The notes under the pieces were generated by a model that saw nothing but the letters and a program-made list of their open reading frames with translations, made no database searches and had not been told where the DNA came from. Made by a program: the position numbers and the translations under genes. This document shows, in pieces, positions 6,919 to 14,109 of a stretch of DNA of 14,109 bases. This DNA comes from Dehalococcoidia bacterium (GTDB lineage Bacteria; Chloroflexota; Dehalococcoidia; E44-bin15). The stretch's first letter is position 1, and each line of letters begins with the position of its first letter. The stretch covers positions 1 through 14,109 of the forward strand of contig JAGMCC010000014.1 in the NCBI GenBank assembly GCA_023129355.1, in the 5' to 3' direction.

Positions 6919-8064
6919 TTGGAGACAAAGGTAAAGTCAAAGGCACTGCAGGAATTCCAGGAAGCAACCGAGACCATTGTTAACCCTGAATTGAAGAAAT
7001 GGATAGACCAGGGGGGCAAGGTGATGGGGTACTTCTGCTCCTACGGGCCGGAGGAGGTCATCACCGCTGCCGGCGTGCTCCCCATCCGCATGAGGGCCAT
7101 CGGCAGCACGAGTACGGAGCTAGCGGATGCATATCTAAGCAACATTAACTGCAGTTTCTGTCGTCACTGCTTCAATATGGGGCTACAGGGAGATTACGAT
7201 TTCCTTGAGGGGGTTGTCTGGCTCAACAACTGCGACCACGTCCGCCGCATATACGATAACTGGATACGCAAGGTGAACACCCCCTTCACCCAAATGATGA
7301 GCCTCCCCAAGCTGACCACCGAGGTGCAGGTGGAGTGGTTCCGCGACGAGCTGACAATACTCAAGGAAGCGCTGGAAAAACACCTCGGGGTAACGATAAC
7401 CGATGAGAAATTACGGGAGGCGATAAAGCTCCACAACCAGACGCGGCGCCTGCTGAGGCAACTCTATGAGCTCAGGAAAAAGGATAACCCGCCGATTACC
7501 GGCGCTGAAGCGCTGGCCGTCGTCGTAGCCAGTACCGCTATGCCCAGGGACAAGTTTAACCAGATGCTCAAGGAGCTTTTAGAAGAGTTGAGCGACGCGG
7601 AAGGCATTAAGGATTACCGGGCCAGGCTGATGATCGTGGGCAGTATACTCGATGACCCGGCGTTCATTAAAGTCATTGAGGAGCAGGGAGGACTGGTGAT
7701 AACCGACTCGCTGTGCTTTGGCTCAAGAATCGTTTGGAATGAGGTAGACGAAGGGGCCAATGATCCCCTTGCTGCCATGGCGCGTTACTATATCCAGGAT
7801 AAACCCGCCTGTCCCCGGATGTTCGATACTCAACAAAAAAGGTCCAAGTTCGTCATCGACATGATAAAGGAGTTCAAGGTAGATGGGGTTATTGGCGAAC
7901 GGATGATTTTCTGTGACCTGTGGACAGGAGAACATTTCATGCTCGGCAGTGACCTGAAGGAAGAGGGTGTTCCCTTCATGAAGCTGGACCGGGAATACAT
8001 AATGGCCGGCGTCGGCCAGTTAAGAACCAGGGCGCAGGCATTCCTGGAAAGCATAAGGGGGTAA
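6919..8064 (+). CDS. 2-hydroxyacyl-CoA dehydratase/benzoyl-CoA reductase family subunit (HgdB/BcrC-like)
   Basis: This protein belongs to the HgdB/BcrB/BcrC superfamily, whose members hold a [4Fe-4S] or double-cubane cluster and receive electrons from an ATP-driven activator to reduce or dehydrate CoA thioesters. The canonical family landmarks are seen: 'GYFCSYGPEEVITAAGVLPIR' (first cysteine), 'NCSFCRHCFN' (three closely spaced cysteines), 'DSLCFGSR' and 'IFCDLW'. From the TTG at 6919 the cysteines fall at 40, 78, 81, 84, 266 and 332. The length (381 aa) suits the family. The frame extends to a GTG at 6895, but AAAGGA abuts that codon with no spacing, whereas AAGGGGGG lies 7 nt before the TTG; the start remains uncertain. 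It is the first gene of the cluster, 3 nt before the next. Its likely partners are the two following paralogues. Substrate unknown. Confidence 0.88.
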   Translation: METKVKSKALQEFQEATETIVNPELKKWIDQGGKVMGYFCSYGPEEVITAAGVLPIRMRAIGSTSTELADAYLSNINCSFCRHCFNMGLQGDYDFLEGVVWLNNCDHVRRIYDNWIRKVNTPFTQMMSLPKLTTEVQVEWFRDELTILKEALEKHLGVTITDEKLREAIKLHNQTRRLLRQLYELRKKDNPPITGAEALAVVVASTAMPRDKFNQMLKELLEELSDAEGIKDYRARLMIVGSILDDPAFIKVIEEQGGLVITDSLCFGSRIVWNEVDEGANDPLAAMARYYIQDKPACPRMFDTQQKRSKFVIDMIKEFKVDGVIGERMIFCDLWTGEHFMLGSDLKEEGVPFMKLDREYIMAGVGQLRTRAQAFLESIRG

Positions 8065-8067
8065 ACG

Positions 8068-9372
8068 GTGACTACGAAGAGAAAACAACCTGAAAAAGCA
8101 TTAAAACTATATAGAGATGATAAAGCCTATATGCAGATGCTCCTGGATGGACTTTCGCTGGATGAATCGGAGGAAGCAGAGATTAACAAGGGCGTGCTAA
8201 AGGCGGTTCTGGATAAATATGACGAAATACTGGATTGTGCCGAAAACGACAAGCCATTCATCACCAGTTGGTTCGCCTATGCAGCGGAGCTATTTACCGC
8301 CATGGGTGTCCCGTGGTTTATGTTTCCACAGACCGCATTCCTCGGTATCGAAGCGCCACACGTCACCGACGATGTCGATGGATCCGAGAGATTGCTGGGC
8401 AGCGATTTTTGCACCGTGCTCAGGCTTTCACTGTACTATGTAGAGGCCGACATGAGTCCAAAGCCAAGCGCGTGTATCGCCCTGCTTCACCCCTGCGACG
8501 GTACCACAATAGTCCACCAGGCGATTAAACACGGCAAGTGGCATGACGTCCCGATGTTCGGCGCTGACCCGCCCTACTGGGAGGATGAGCGGAGCTATGA
8601 TTACTACGCTAATGAGTTCAGGCGTATGAGGGACTTCGTCACCGAGCATACCGGGTATACTCTGGATATCGACCGGCTGCGTGAGGTATGTGAGGAGTCC
8701 AATAAAGAGTATGCGCTTTGGCAGGAATACAACGACCTGAGGCGAGCGGTGCCTTGCCCCCACGACTGGACCATCGGGCCACCCCAGGCCTTCGCCATGG
8801 CTACCTTTTACTATCCCGGTAAGCCAGGGGGCATCGAATGGTTCAAGAAGCTCATTGCCAACGCAGAGAAACGGGTGAAGGCAGGGATAAGCGGCGTTGC
8901 GGGTGGGGAGAGAATCAGAATGCTGTGGTTTGACATCCTGCCGCTGATGTGGCAGTTCGATATCCAACCCTGGCTGGAGTCGGAGTGGGGGGTGAACATC
9001 GTCATGAACATGTTCGGCTATACACCATACGAGCCGATTGACACCAAGAACGAGGACACCATGTTCAGGGACATGGCCAAGCGATCCCTGACCCAGTTTC
9101 CCATGATCAGGCAGGCGCGGGGTGTGGCCGACCACTTCCTCAGCGATATAGAGAGAATTGTCAAAGACTACAAGATCGATTGTGTCGTCTGGCCAGCGCA
9201 TATGGGGCATAAGGACGGGTCGGCCAACACCGGCATGATGAGGGAGAAGTGCCGCGAGATCGGGGTTCCGTACCTGCACCTCGGGATTGACCTGTTTGAC
9301 AAGAGATATACTTCGGTGGACGAGGTCAAGGACATGTTTTCCAAGTTCTTTAGCTCGACAGGTCTAGGATAG
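8068..9372 (+). CDS. HgdB/BcrB-superfamily protein, paralogue 1 of a tandem pair
   Basis: This 434-residue member of the 2-hydroxyacyl-CoA dehydratase/benzoyl-CoA reductase superfamily is of the longer subunit type. It begins with GTG behind a purine-rich AAGGGGG, 3 nt after the previous gene, so translation is probably coupled. Recognisable elements are 'KPFITSWFAYAAELFTAMGV' (about 62-81), 'GSDFCTVLR' (C115), 'HPCDGTTIVHQA' (C143), 'VPCPHDW' (C230) and, near the end, 'IDCVVWPAHMGHKDG' (C372, H378, H381). In typical members the last region holds a cysteine, as in 'NRSCKPYS'. Here histidines occupy that place, so the cluster ligands may differ. C115, C143, C230, C372 and C395 are all kept in the next gene. 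Its role is probably as catalytic or cluster-bearing subunit paired with the paralogue or the first gene. The reaction is unknown. Confidence 0.85.
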   Translation: MTTKRKQPEKALKLYRDDKAYMQMLLDGLSLDESEEAEINKGVLKAVLDKYDEILDCAENDKPFITSWFAYAAELFTAMGVPWFMFPQTAFLGIEAPHVTDDVDGSERLLGSDFCTVLRLSLYYVEADMSPKPSACIALLHPCDGTTIVHQAIKHGKWHDVPMFGADPPYWEDERSYDYYANEFRRMRDFVTEHTGYTLDIDRLREVCEESNKEYALWQEYNDLRRAVPCPHDWTIGPPQAFAMATFYYPGKPGGIEWFKKLIANAEKRVKAGISGVAGGERIRMLWFDILPLMWQFDIQPWLESEWGVNIVMNMFGYTPYEPIDTKNEDTMFRDMAKRSLTQFPMIRQARGVADHFLSDIERIVKDYKIDCVVWPAHMGHKDGSANTGMMREKCREIGVPYLHLGIDLFDKRYTSVDEVKDMFSKFFSSTGLG

Positions 9373-9387
9373 AAGTGAGCATCCGAC

Positions 9388-10707
9388 GTGGCTCAGGACT
9401 GCAATGTCAAAACAAGGCAAGCGATGACGGTAAAGGACCTGGAACGCTTCAAGCAGGATCGTGATGCTCTGCAGTTCGCGGTACAGGGACTTGAGCAGGG
9501 TCAATCGCCGGAAAGGCAGCTTACTGTAGCTCTGGTCAAGGCCATTCTAGATAACTATAATCTAATAATTGCGAGCGCCGAAGAGGGCAAGCCATTCATT
9601 GCGAACTCTTACGCCAATGCTCCAGAGTTGCTCGCTGCCCTAAACCTCCCCTGGTACACGCTTTCGCAGATACCCTACCTGCCAACCTCAGAACCATACA
9701 TACTGGACGAAATCGATGAAGCTGAGAGGGCTGGGTTGGGCACTGATATGTGCACGCTTATCAGGTTAGGTATCAACAATGTGGAGGCAGGGCGCTTACC
9801 GCTCCCAACTGCGTTTGTCGGGTTACTTTCTATCTGCGATGGTACAAATATGCTTCATCAGGCGATCGTTCACAACAAGGACTGGCACAACATCCCGGTC
9901 TTCTGCACCGATGCGCCCTATCTAGAAAGCGAACGTAGCATAGATTTCCATGCTGACGAACTACGGCGGATGGTAGCCTTCCTTGAAGAACACACCGGGC
10001 GCGCATTGGATGTTGACCGACTGCGAGAGGTTATCGAGGAGTCCAATAAGCAGTACGAGCTGTGGGCGGAATATAATGAGCTGAGACGTGCAGTGCCATG
10101 TCCCCACAGCGCTGCCAAGGGGGCGCAGGCATGGAGTGTGGCTCAGAACTATATGGTTGGCGATCGCAGGGGCACCAATTGGTTCCGGCAGTTGGTTGAC
10201 ATAACCGAGCAGCGTGTGAGCCAGGGGAAGGGGAGCATCCCGAATGAAAGGATCAGGTTGTTCTGGTTCGACATTCGCGCCATTTGGTTCCCCGAAGTGA
10301 CAGAATGGTTAAAAGCGGAGTGGGGGGTGTGCATCGTCATGGACATGACTGGCTATGCACCCTACACGCTGATTGATCCATCGAGCGAAGAGAGTATGTT
10401 TCAGGGCCTTGCCAAGAGGAATTTATGCGATGTACCTATGGTCAGGCAAGTACGTGGTACTGCCGATACCCTCATTAATGATCTGATGCGGGTAGTCAAA
10501 GACTACAAGATAGATTGTGTAGTCTGGCCAGCGCATATGGGCCACAAAGACGGGGCAGCAAGCGTCGGTATCATGAGGGAGGTATGCCGCGACCTGGGGG
10601 TCCCGTTCCTACAAATCGGACTGGACCTATTTGATAAACGGTATACATCAATGGACGAGATCAAGGACCGGATCTCTAAGTTCTTCACCGCGATGGGGCT
10701 GGGCTAA
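9388..10707 (+). CDS. HgdB/BcrB-superfamily protein, paralogue 2 of a tandem pair
   Basis: This is a clear tandem paralogue of the preceding gene over its full length. Shared blocks include 'EESNK.Y.LW.EYN.LRRAVPCPH', 'EWGV.IVM.M.GY.PY', 'KDYKIDCVVWPAHMGHKDG' and 'LFDKRYTS.DE.KD'. Cysteines C122, C150, C238, C377 and C400 align with those of its neighbour, and the histidine-bearing 'AHMGHKDG' replaces the usual cysteine motif here too. The protein is 439 residues from a GTG at 9388, which has only a weak upstream signal (AGTGAG). An ATG at 9424 preceded by AAGG would give 427 residues and may be the real start. The two paralogues could form a heterodimer, as HgdA/HgdB or BcrB/BcrC do. The gap of 15 nt supports one transcript. 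Substrate unknown. Confidence 0.85.
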   Translation: MAQDCNVKTRQAMTVKDLERFKQDRDALQFAVQGLEQGQSPERQLTVALVKAILDNYNLIIASAEEGKPFIANSYANAPELLAALNLPWYTLSQIPYLPTSEPYILDEIDEAERAGLGTDMCTLIRLGINNVEAGRLPLPTAFVGLLSICDGTNMLHQAIVHNKDWHNIPVFCTDAPYLESERSIDFHADELRRMVAFLEEHTGRALDVDRLREVIEESNKQYELWAEYNELRRAVPCPHSAAKGAQAWSVAQNYMVGDRRGTNWFRQLVDITEQRVSQGKGSIPNERIRLFWFDIRAIWFPEVTEWLKAEWGVCIVMDMTGYAPYTLIDPSSEESMFQGLAKRNLCDVPMVRQVRGTADTLINDLMRVVKDYKIDCVVWPAHMGHKDGAASVGIMREVCRDLGVPFLQIGLDLFDKRYTSMDEIKDRISKFFTAMGLG

Positions 10708-10746
10708 AAATGAGTTGTCGATGACAAAGTAGAGAAAGGAGATAGT

Positions 10747-11535
10747 ATGATCGTCGGAGGCTGCGATGTAGGTTCTGCTACTGGTAAGGCCGTCGTTATG
10801 AATGATGGGGACATCACATCTTACGTCATTATCCCCTCCACAACTAAGCCTGAGGTTACGGCGCGCACCGTCATGGATGAGGCGCTTAAAAAAGCTGGCC
10901 TATCATCGCTGGAAGACCTAGGGTACATTGTAGGTACCGGCTACGGCAGGCTCAAGGTTCCTTTTGCCAGCGAAAATGTCTCGGAGATAACGTGCCACGC
11001 CCGGGGTGCCCACTGGCTCTGTCCCACAGTGAGAACGGTGGTCGATATCGGTGGGCAGGACTGCAAGGTTATGTCCATAAACGAGAATGGAAGGGTGAAC
11101 GAGTTTGTGATGAACGATCGCTGCGCGGCAGGGACAGGGAAGTTCTTTGAGATGATGGCCAATCGGCTCGAATGCGGGCTTGAAGGGCTCTCATTGCTGT
11201 CACTCCAGTCAAACAACCCGGCCACCATCACCAGCCAGTGCAGCGTGTTTGCTGAGTCCGAGGTTGTAACCCTTATTAACGAGGGCGTGGAGCTTGTAGA
11301 CATCGCCGCTGGCCTCCACAACTCTGTAGCGGGCCGGCTGAGTTCAATGGTAAGAAAGGTTGGTCTTATTGAGGACGTGGCACTGACCGGCGGATGCGCC
11401 AAAAACGAGGGGCTGGCCAAGGCACTTGAGGAGAAGTTAAAGGTGAGCGTGATAAAGCTACCCACAGACCCCCAGATCGCTGGAGCAATAGGCGCAGCCC
11501 TCATCGCCAAGGAGAAACTGGGGCAGCAATCCTGA
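10747..11535 (+). CDS. hgdC: BadF/BcrA/HgdC-type ATP-dependent activator (component A)
   Basis: This is an ASKHA-fold ATPase, usually a homodimer with one [4Fe-4S] cluster between subunits, that couples ATP hydrolysis to low-potential electron transfer into the dehydratase/reductase partner. Its 262 residues match HgdC-type activators in size. Visible motifs are phosphate-1 'GCDVGSATGKAVV' (5-17), 'DIGGQDCKV' (100-108), 'DRCAAGTGKFFEMMA' with cluster cysteine C126, 'TSQCSVFAESEVV' with cluster cysteine C165, and adenosine-site 'LTGGCAKNEG' (213-222). The two cysteines sit at nearly the same positions as those known in the Acidaminococcus activator. AAGGAG lies 5 nt before the ATG. It follows the three HgdB-like genes by 39 nt and is almost surely their activator. 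One activator serving three candidate partners is notable. The symbol is by family resemblance only. Confidence 0.93.
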   Translation: MIVGGCDVGSATGKAVVMNDGDITSYVIIPSTTKPEVTARTVMDEALKKAGLSSLEDLGYIVGTGYGRLKVPFASENVSEITCHARGAHWLCPTVRTVVDIGGQDCKVMSINENGRVNEFVMNDRCAAGTGKFFEMMANRLECGLEGLSLLSLQSNNPATITSQCSVFAESEVVTLINEGVELVDIAAGLHNSVAGRLSSMVRKVGLIEDVALTGGCAKNEGLAKALEEKLKVSVIKLPTDPQIAGAIGAALIAKEKLGQQS

Positions 11536-11594
11536 GCCGATTACCCCCTGTCAAGATGCCACATAGCGCAATTGAACTGGCAGCCTTCATTGTT

Positions 11595-11647
11595 CTGTCA
11601 CTCTGAGCGACAGCGAATGGTACCGATTCTTCGCTTCGCTTAGAATT
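11595..11647. repeat. Palindromic intergenic repeat (CTGAGCGA..GAAGAATC type)
   Basis: An imperfect palindrome is formed by 11598-11617 (TCACTCTGAGCGACAGCGAA) and the inverted 11626-11646 (ATTCTAAGCGAAGCGAAGAA on the opposite strand), around GGTACC. It resembles a widespread family of intergenic repeats and is related in style to the one at 3259-3354. It sits in the 169-nt gap between the activator gene and the acetyl-CoA synthase-like gene, where it may have been inserted into a former operon or may affect read-through. Confidence 0.5.
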
Positions 11648-11704
11648 ACGGATAAGGTTATTAAACATCTCAAGGAATCTAGACCTGCCAAGCGGAAACA
11701 GATC

Positions 11705-12505
11705 ATGGCAATCTTTGATATATACATTAAGAAGCTGACTCAATACGGGGCGGAAGTGCTCCAGAAGGGTGGCGAAGTCAGGGAGATCGATTGTCCTCCC
11801 TCGGTCATCGAGCTTCTTGAAGAGCTTCCGGTGCGGGTTGGCCACGGGGCGAGCCCGGGCATAATACTCAGGGGAGACACCTTCATCGAGCTAGGGAATC
11901 CGGATAGCGGTTCCTCCGCCTTACTGCTATGGACCGATAACACCTCCCTGCTCACAGACGGCAGGATTACACTCATCGGCCCCGATATCCCGGAATCGTC
12001 AGGGGGCAGCCTTCCCTTCGGCCAGGTCCTCATGGTTGGTGGAGAAAGCCTCAGCGAAAAAGAGCACGAAGAGCTAACGCGTAACCAGTACATAGCCGAC
12101 CAGATAGAGGGCTACATGATAAGAAGCATACCTCAGCACATGTGGAGCAGGGTGAGCAAGGAGGCGGCGGAGAAGGGCTTTTGTTTCGAGACCCTGGGAA
12201 GGGCGCTGATGGCCATCTTCAAGTCCGAGGTGTCCAAGATACAGGCGATGGAGATTCTCTTCGTTACCTCGATCAGGGAGGACCTTAAGCCCCTGGAGAG
12301 CATTGACGAGCAGGTTCGGGAGATATCCCATAACATCACCAAGGATGTCTGGAAGGCTAAAGGCTACGACCTGGATGAAATCGAGTGCACCCTCGGCTGG
12401 GACTGCCGCTCCTGCGAATATAAACCGGTGTGCGATGAAATCAGGAAGGTAGTTAAGGTGCGCAAGAAAAAAACAAAGGTCACTAAGACCGCTGCTGATT
12501 CATAG
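11705..12505 (+). CDS. Short acetyl-CoA synthase (AcsB/CdhC)-like protein with four C-terminal cysteines
   Basis: This 266-residue protein resembles an internal slice of the acetyl-CoA synthase subunit (AcsB/CdhC; about 730 residues in acetogens). From memory of the Moorella protein the matches are 'RGDTFIELGNP' (about 56-66, versus 'KGDMYVEMGG'), 'DGRITLIGPDIP' (85-96), 'GGSLPFG', 'IEGYMIRSIPQHMWSRVSKEAAEKGFCFETLG', and a cysteine stretch C228, C234, C237, C243 ('CRSCEYKPVC', versus 'CVLCQSFAPNHVC' of the A-cluster). The CO-channel N-terminal domain and the later 'CGC' nickel site are missing. It may bind a [4Fe-4S] cluster but is unlikely to be a working synthase. A lysine-rich tail ends the protein. 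The ATG has only a weak GGAAA signal. The CooC-type gene follows 29 nt later, fitting a metal-maturation link. Fold resemblance is good; function is unknown. Confidence 0.75.
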   Translation: MAIFDIYIKKLTQYGAEVLQKGGEVREIDCPPSVIELLEELPVRVGHGASPGIILRGDTFIELGNPDSGSSALLLWTDNTSLLTDGRITLIGPDIPESSGGSLPFGQVLMVGGESLSEKEHEELTRNQYIADQIEGYMIRSIPQHMWSRVSKEAAEKGFCFETLGRALMAIFKSEVSKIQAMEILFVTSIREDLKPLESIDEQVREISHNITKDVWKAKGYDLDEIECTLGWDCRSCEYKPVCDEIRKVVKVRKKKTKVTKTAADS

Positions 12506-12534
12506 CCTTGTTAATCTGAGAAGGAGAAATGCCC

Positions 12535-13332
12535 ATGGCTGAATCTACCGCTCCAAAAAACAGGCTTGTCGCTGTATGCGGCAAGGGGGGCACAGGTAAG
12601 ACCGCATTCACTGCCATGATGACCAAGGTCCTGCTGGATAATGGCCATGGTGGCAAGCTGCTGCTCATTGACGCCGATCCGGCCATGGGACTGCCCCTTG
12701 CCCTCGGCGTAAATGTCAGGCGGACCATGGGACAGATACGTGAGGACATAATCAGGACTGCCAGGAAGGGCAAGCAGGAAGAAAGTCGCCAACTGGTCGA
12801 TAAGCTTGACTACATGGTATTTGAGGCCCTCGAGGAGATGGACAACTTCGCCCTGCTGGCTATGGGCCGCACCGACACGCTGGGCTGCTACTGCCCGATC
12901 AATGACATCCTTCGTAGCGTCACAGAAACCCTCGCTAGTAGCTTTGACACCATCCTAATCGATGGCGAGGCCGGCCTGGAGCAGATAAACCGGCAGGTAA
13001 TGAGACGCGTCGATACCCTGATTATAATTAGTGACGCTACATCCAGGGGCTTGCAAACCGCAGCTCAGATAAAAGGGATGGCGCAAACCGAGAGGGTGAT
13101 CCAGTGTGAGAGGCTAGGCCTGGTATTTAATAGAGTACACGGAAACGAGGAATTATTAAAACAAGCTGCACAGGATATGGGACTGGAGGTCTTTGGTTAT
13201 ATCCCCCAGGATGAAAATATCGCCCACTACGATCTGCTGGGCAAGCCTTTAATGGAGCTCACCACATCACCAGGCCTTGACGCAGTTCGCAATATCGTGG
13301 AAAAACGCATTTTCAACGAGCGCTTCAGCTAG
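12535..13332 (+). CDS. cooC: CooC/AcsF-type nickel-maturation ATPase
   Basis: This is a MinD/SIMIBI-class P-loop ATPase of the CooC/AcsF group, which dimerises on ATP and helps insert nickel into CO dehydrogenase or acetyl-CoA synthase. The deviant Walker A 'CGKGGTGKT' (about 15-23) opens the protein. 'LLLIDADPAMGLPLALG' follows, then 'TLGCYCPIN' with the characteristic CxC metal motif (C118, C120), the Walker B-like 'ILIDGEAGLEQINRQ' with the family E-A-G-x-E pattern, and 'LGLVFNRVHG' near the base-binding region. The ATG at 12535 has AAGGAG (12521-12526) at 8 nt. Another ATG at 12529 is too close to it (2 nt). No CO dehydrogenase gene is in the window, so its client may be the acetyl-CoA synthase-like protein just upstream, a dehydratase-like protein, or an enzyme elsewhere. 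Last gene of the cluster. Confidence 0.9.
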   Translation: MAESTAPKNRLVAVCGKGGTGKTAFTAMMTKVLLDNGHGGKLLLIDADPAMGLPLALGVNVRRTMGQIREDIIRTARKGKQEESRQLVDKLDYMVFEALEEMDNFALLAMGRTDTLGCYCPINDILRSVTETLASSFDTILIDGEAGLEQINRQVMRRVDTLIIISDATSRGLQTAAQIKGMAQTERVIQCERLGLVFNRVHGNEELLKQAAQDMGLEVFGYIPQDENIAHYDLLGKPLMELTTSPGLDAVRNIVEKRIFNERFS

Positions 13333-13462
13333 ATTCTTGCTAATCAGCTCTGCGAACACATGCCCTTAATCCTTAATAAAGGAGTCTGGTATCCGCTACC
13401 GCGTCGCAGCACCCCGCTTACTGGCACTAAGGTGAAGTATCTTACGTTAATGTGACACATGC

Positions 13463-14109
13463 CTAACTTTTAGTCCGGTAATAGGGTGATTTCTGCAATA
13501 CCCAACGGCGGACCAGGGGGCGAAAAAGTGGCACCAGATACCGCTTATAACCCAGCAACGAGGCTATCTCCTGCACAAAGTCTTCAAAGGTGTGCTGCTG
13601 ATAGTTGAGCAAACTCTGGCTTTCACTGGTATCTAACCAGTCACTCATAGCAGCTTTGGAACCGAAGGCCCTTTCAGGAAGCATCCCGATTCCCATGGCA
13701 TTCATCATCCGCCCCATAAAATCTCTATAATAGAGCTGGCCACTAGGCCCACCTCCGATAAGTAATATCTTGCCCCATACTTTTTTACTGTTCACCGCAT
13801 TGGCAAGAGCCAGCCCAGCATCACGCGGATGGACAAATTCAATTCGCATGTCCAGAGGGAAATCGAACATCTTCGGAAGTTCTTCAACCCCACCCAACGA
13901 CATTGGGGGCACAACAGCGAATCGGAAGATGGCCCAATCCAACCCGGATTCCTTGACCAATCTCTCGCATTCAACCTTGTGCCGTGTATAGTTGTCCACT
14001 GGTTTGACCGGATCGGAGACGGTGCGCGGTGGTGGCTGGCTTTGGGTATCGCCAAAGACACTAAACGTCGAAGAGAAGATAATCTTTGGTGGTGGTAACA
14101 CTGTTTTCA
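13463..14109 (-). CDS. NAD-dependent epimerase/dehydratase-like (extended SDR) protein, C-terminal part
   Basis: This gene is cut by the right window edge. The frame is open to the last base, and the GTG at 14101 is an internal valine codon, not a start. About 215 C-terminal residues are visible. The 'KIIFSSTFSVFGD' strand with catalytic Ser/Thr and the YxxxK catalytic pair in 'DNYTRHKVECERLV' identify an extended short-chain dehydrogenase. The N-terminal GxxGxxG nucleotide-binding loop lies outside. 'DWAIFRFAVVPP' and 'IEFVHPRDAGLALANAV' match the usual 'R..VYGP' and 'FVHV.D.A.A...A' elements of sugar epimerases and related reductases. It converges on the cluster above with a 130-nt gap that shows no clear terminator. 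The substrate cannot be told; nucleotide sugars are only one option. Confidence 0.82.
   Translation of the reverse strand, partial: KTVLPPPKIIFSSTFSVFGDTQSQPPPRTVSDPVKPVDNYTRHKVECERLVKESGLDWAIFRFAVVPPMSLGGVEELPKMFDFPLDMRIEFVHPRDAGLALANAVNSKKVWGKILLIGGGPSGQLYYRDFMGRMMNAMGIGMLPERAFGSKAAMSDWLDTSESQSLLNYQQHTFEDFVQEIASLLGYKRYLVPLFRPLVRRWVLQKSPYYRTKS

Noticed and set aside
8428..9279. Minus-strand 283-residue open frame
   Set aside because: It is a shadow of the HgdB-like gene on the plus strand; its sequence matches no family and has no start signals.
14099..14101. GTG as the start of the epimerase-like gene
   Set aside because: The frame stays open to the window edge, and the Rossmann nucleotide-binding loop that must precede this point is missing, so the gene is cut by the edge.

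Overview
The window most likely comes from an anaerobic bacterium. The RimI-like acetyltransferase with its 'EIDKECFPTQWPPPPY' N-terminus, the oxygen-sensitive 2-hydroxyacyl-CoA dehydratase-type enzymes and a CooC-type maturase suggest Dehalococcoidia (Chloroflexota). That placement is inferred from remembered family resemblance, not from a search. No rRNA, tRNA, CRISPR array or complete insertion sequence was recognised.

Layout. Bases 1-731 (minus) hold the N-terminal part of a secreted beta-helix protein that runs off the left edge. Its upstream region (about 770-1060) is rich in hairpins: a strong minus-strand terminator whose arm can instead pair with an upstream segment, and an overlapping plus-strand promoter/terminator pair that could make a small RNA. 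About 1 kb (1070-2062) has no convincing gene. Then come an ACR3-type arsenite exporter (minus), a palindromic repeat patch, a rimI-like acetyltransferase (plus), and a lone pilT-like ATPase (plus) behind a good sigma70-type promoter. A 335-residue iron-sulfur protein (minus) converges on pilT and diverges from the main gene cluster.

Main cluster (about 6770-13332, plus). A TTGACA-N17-TATCAT promoter precedes six co-oriented genes: three HgdB/BcrB/BcrC-superfamily (2-hydroxyacyl-CoA dehydratase/benzoyl-CoA reductase type) proteins, of which two are clear tandem paralogues; a complete BadF/HgdC-type ATP-dependent activator with both cluster cysteines; a 266-residue protein resembling an internal slice of acetyl-CoA synthase (AcsB/CdhC) with four C-terminal cysteines; and a CooC/AcsF-type ATPase with the CxC metal motif. 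No CO dehydrogenase or full acetyl-CoA synthase is visible. The combination suggests an ATP-driven low-potential reductase linked to a nickel or Fe-S maturation step. The substrate is unknown, and this is the most interesting part of the window.

After a short gap, the right edge carries the C-terminal part of a minus-strand extended-SDR (NAD-dependent epimerase-like) gene. Several degenerate palindromic repeats of the 'TCATTGCGAGCGA..GAAGCAATCTC' kind lie between genes.
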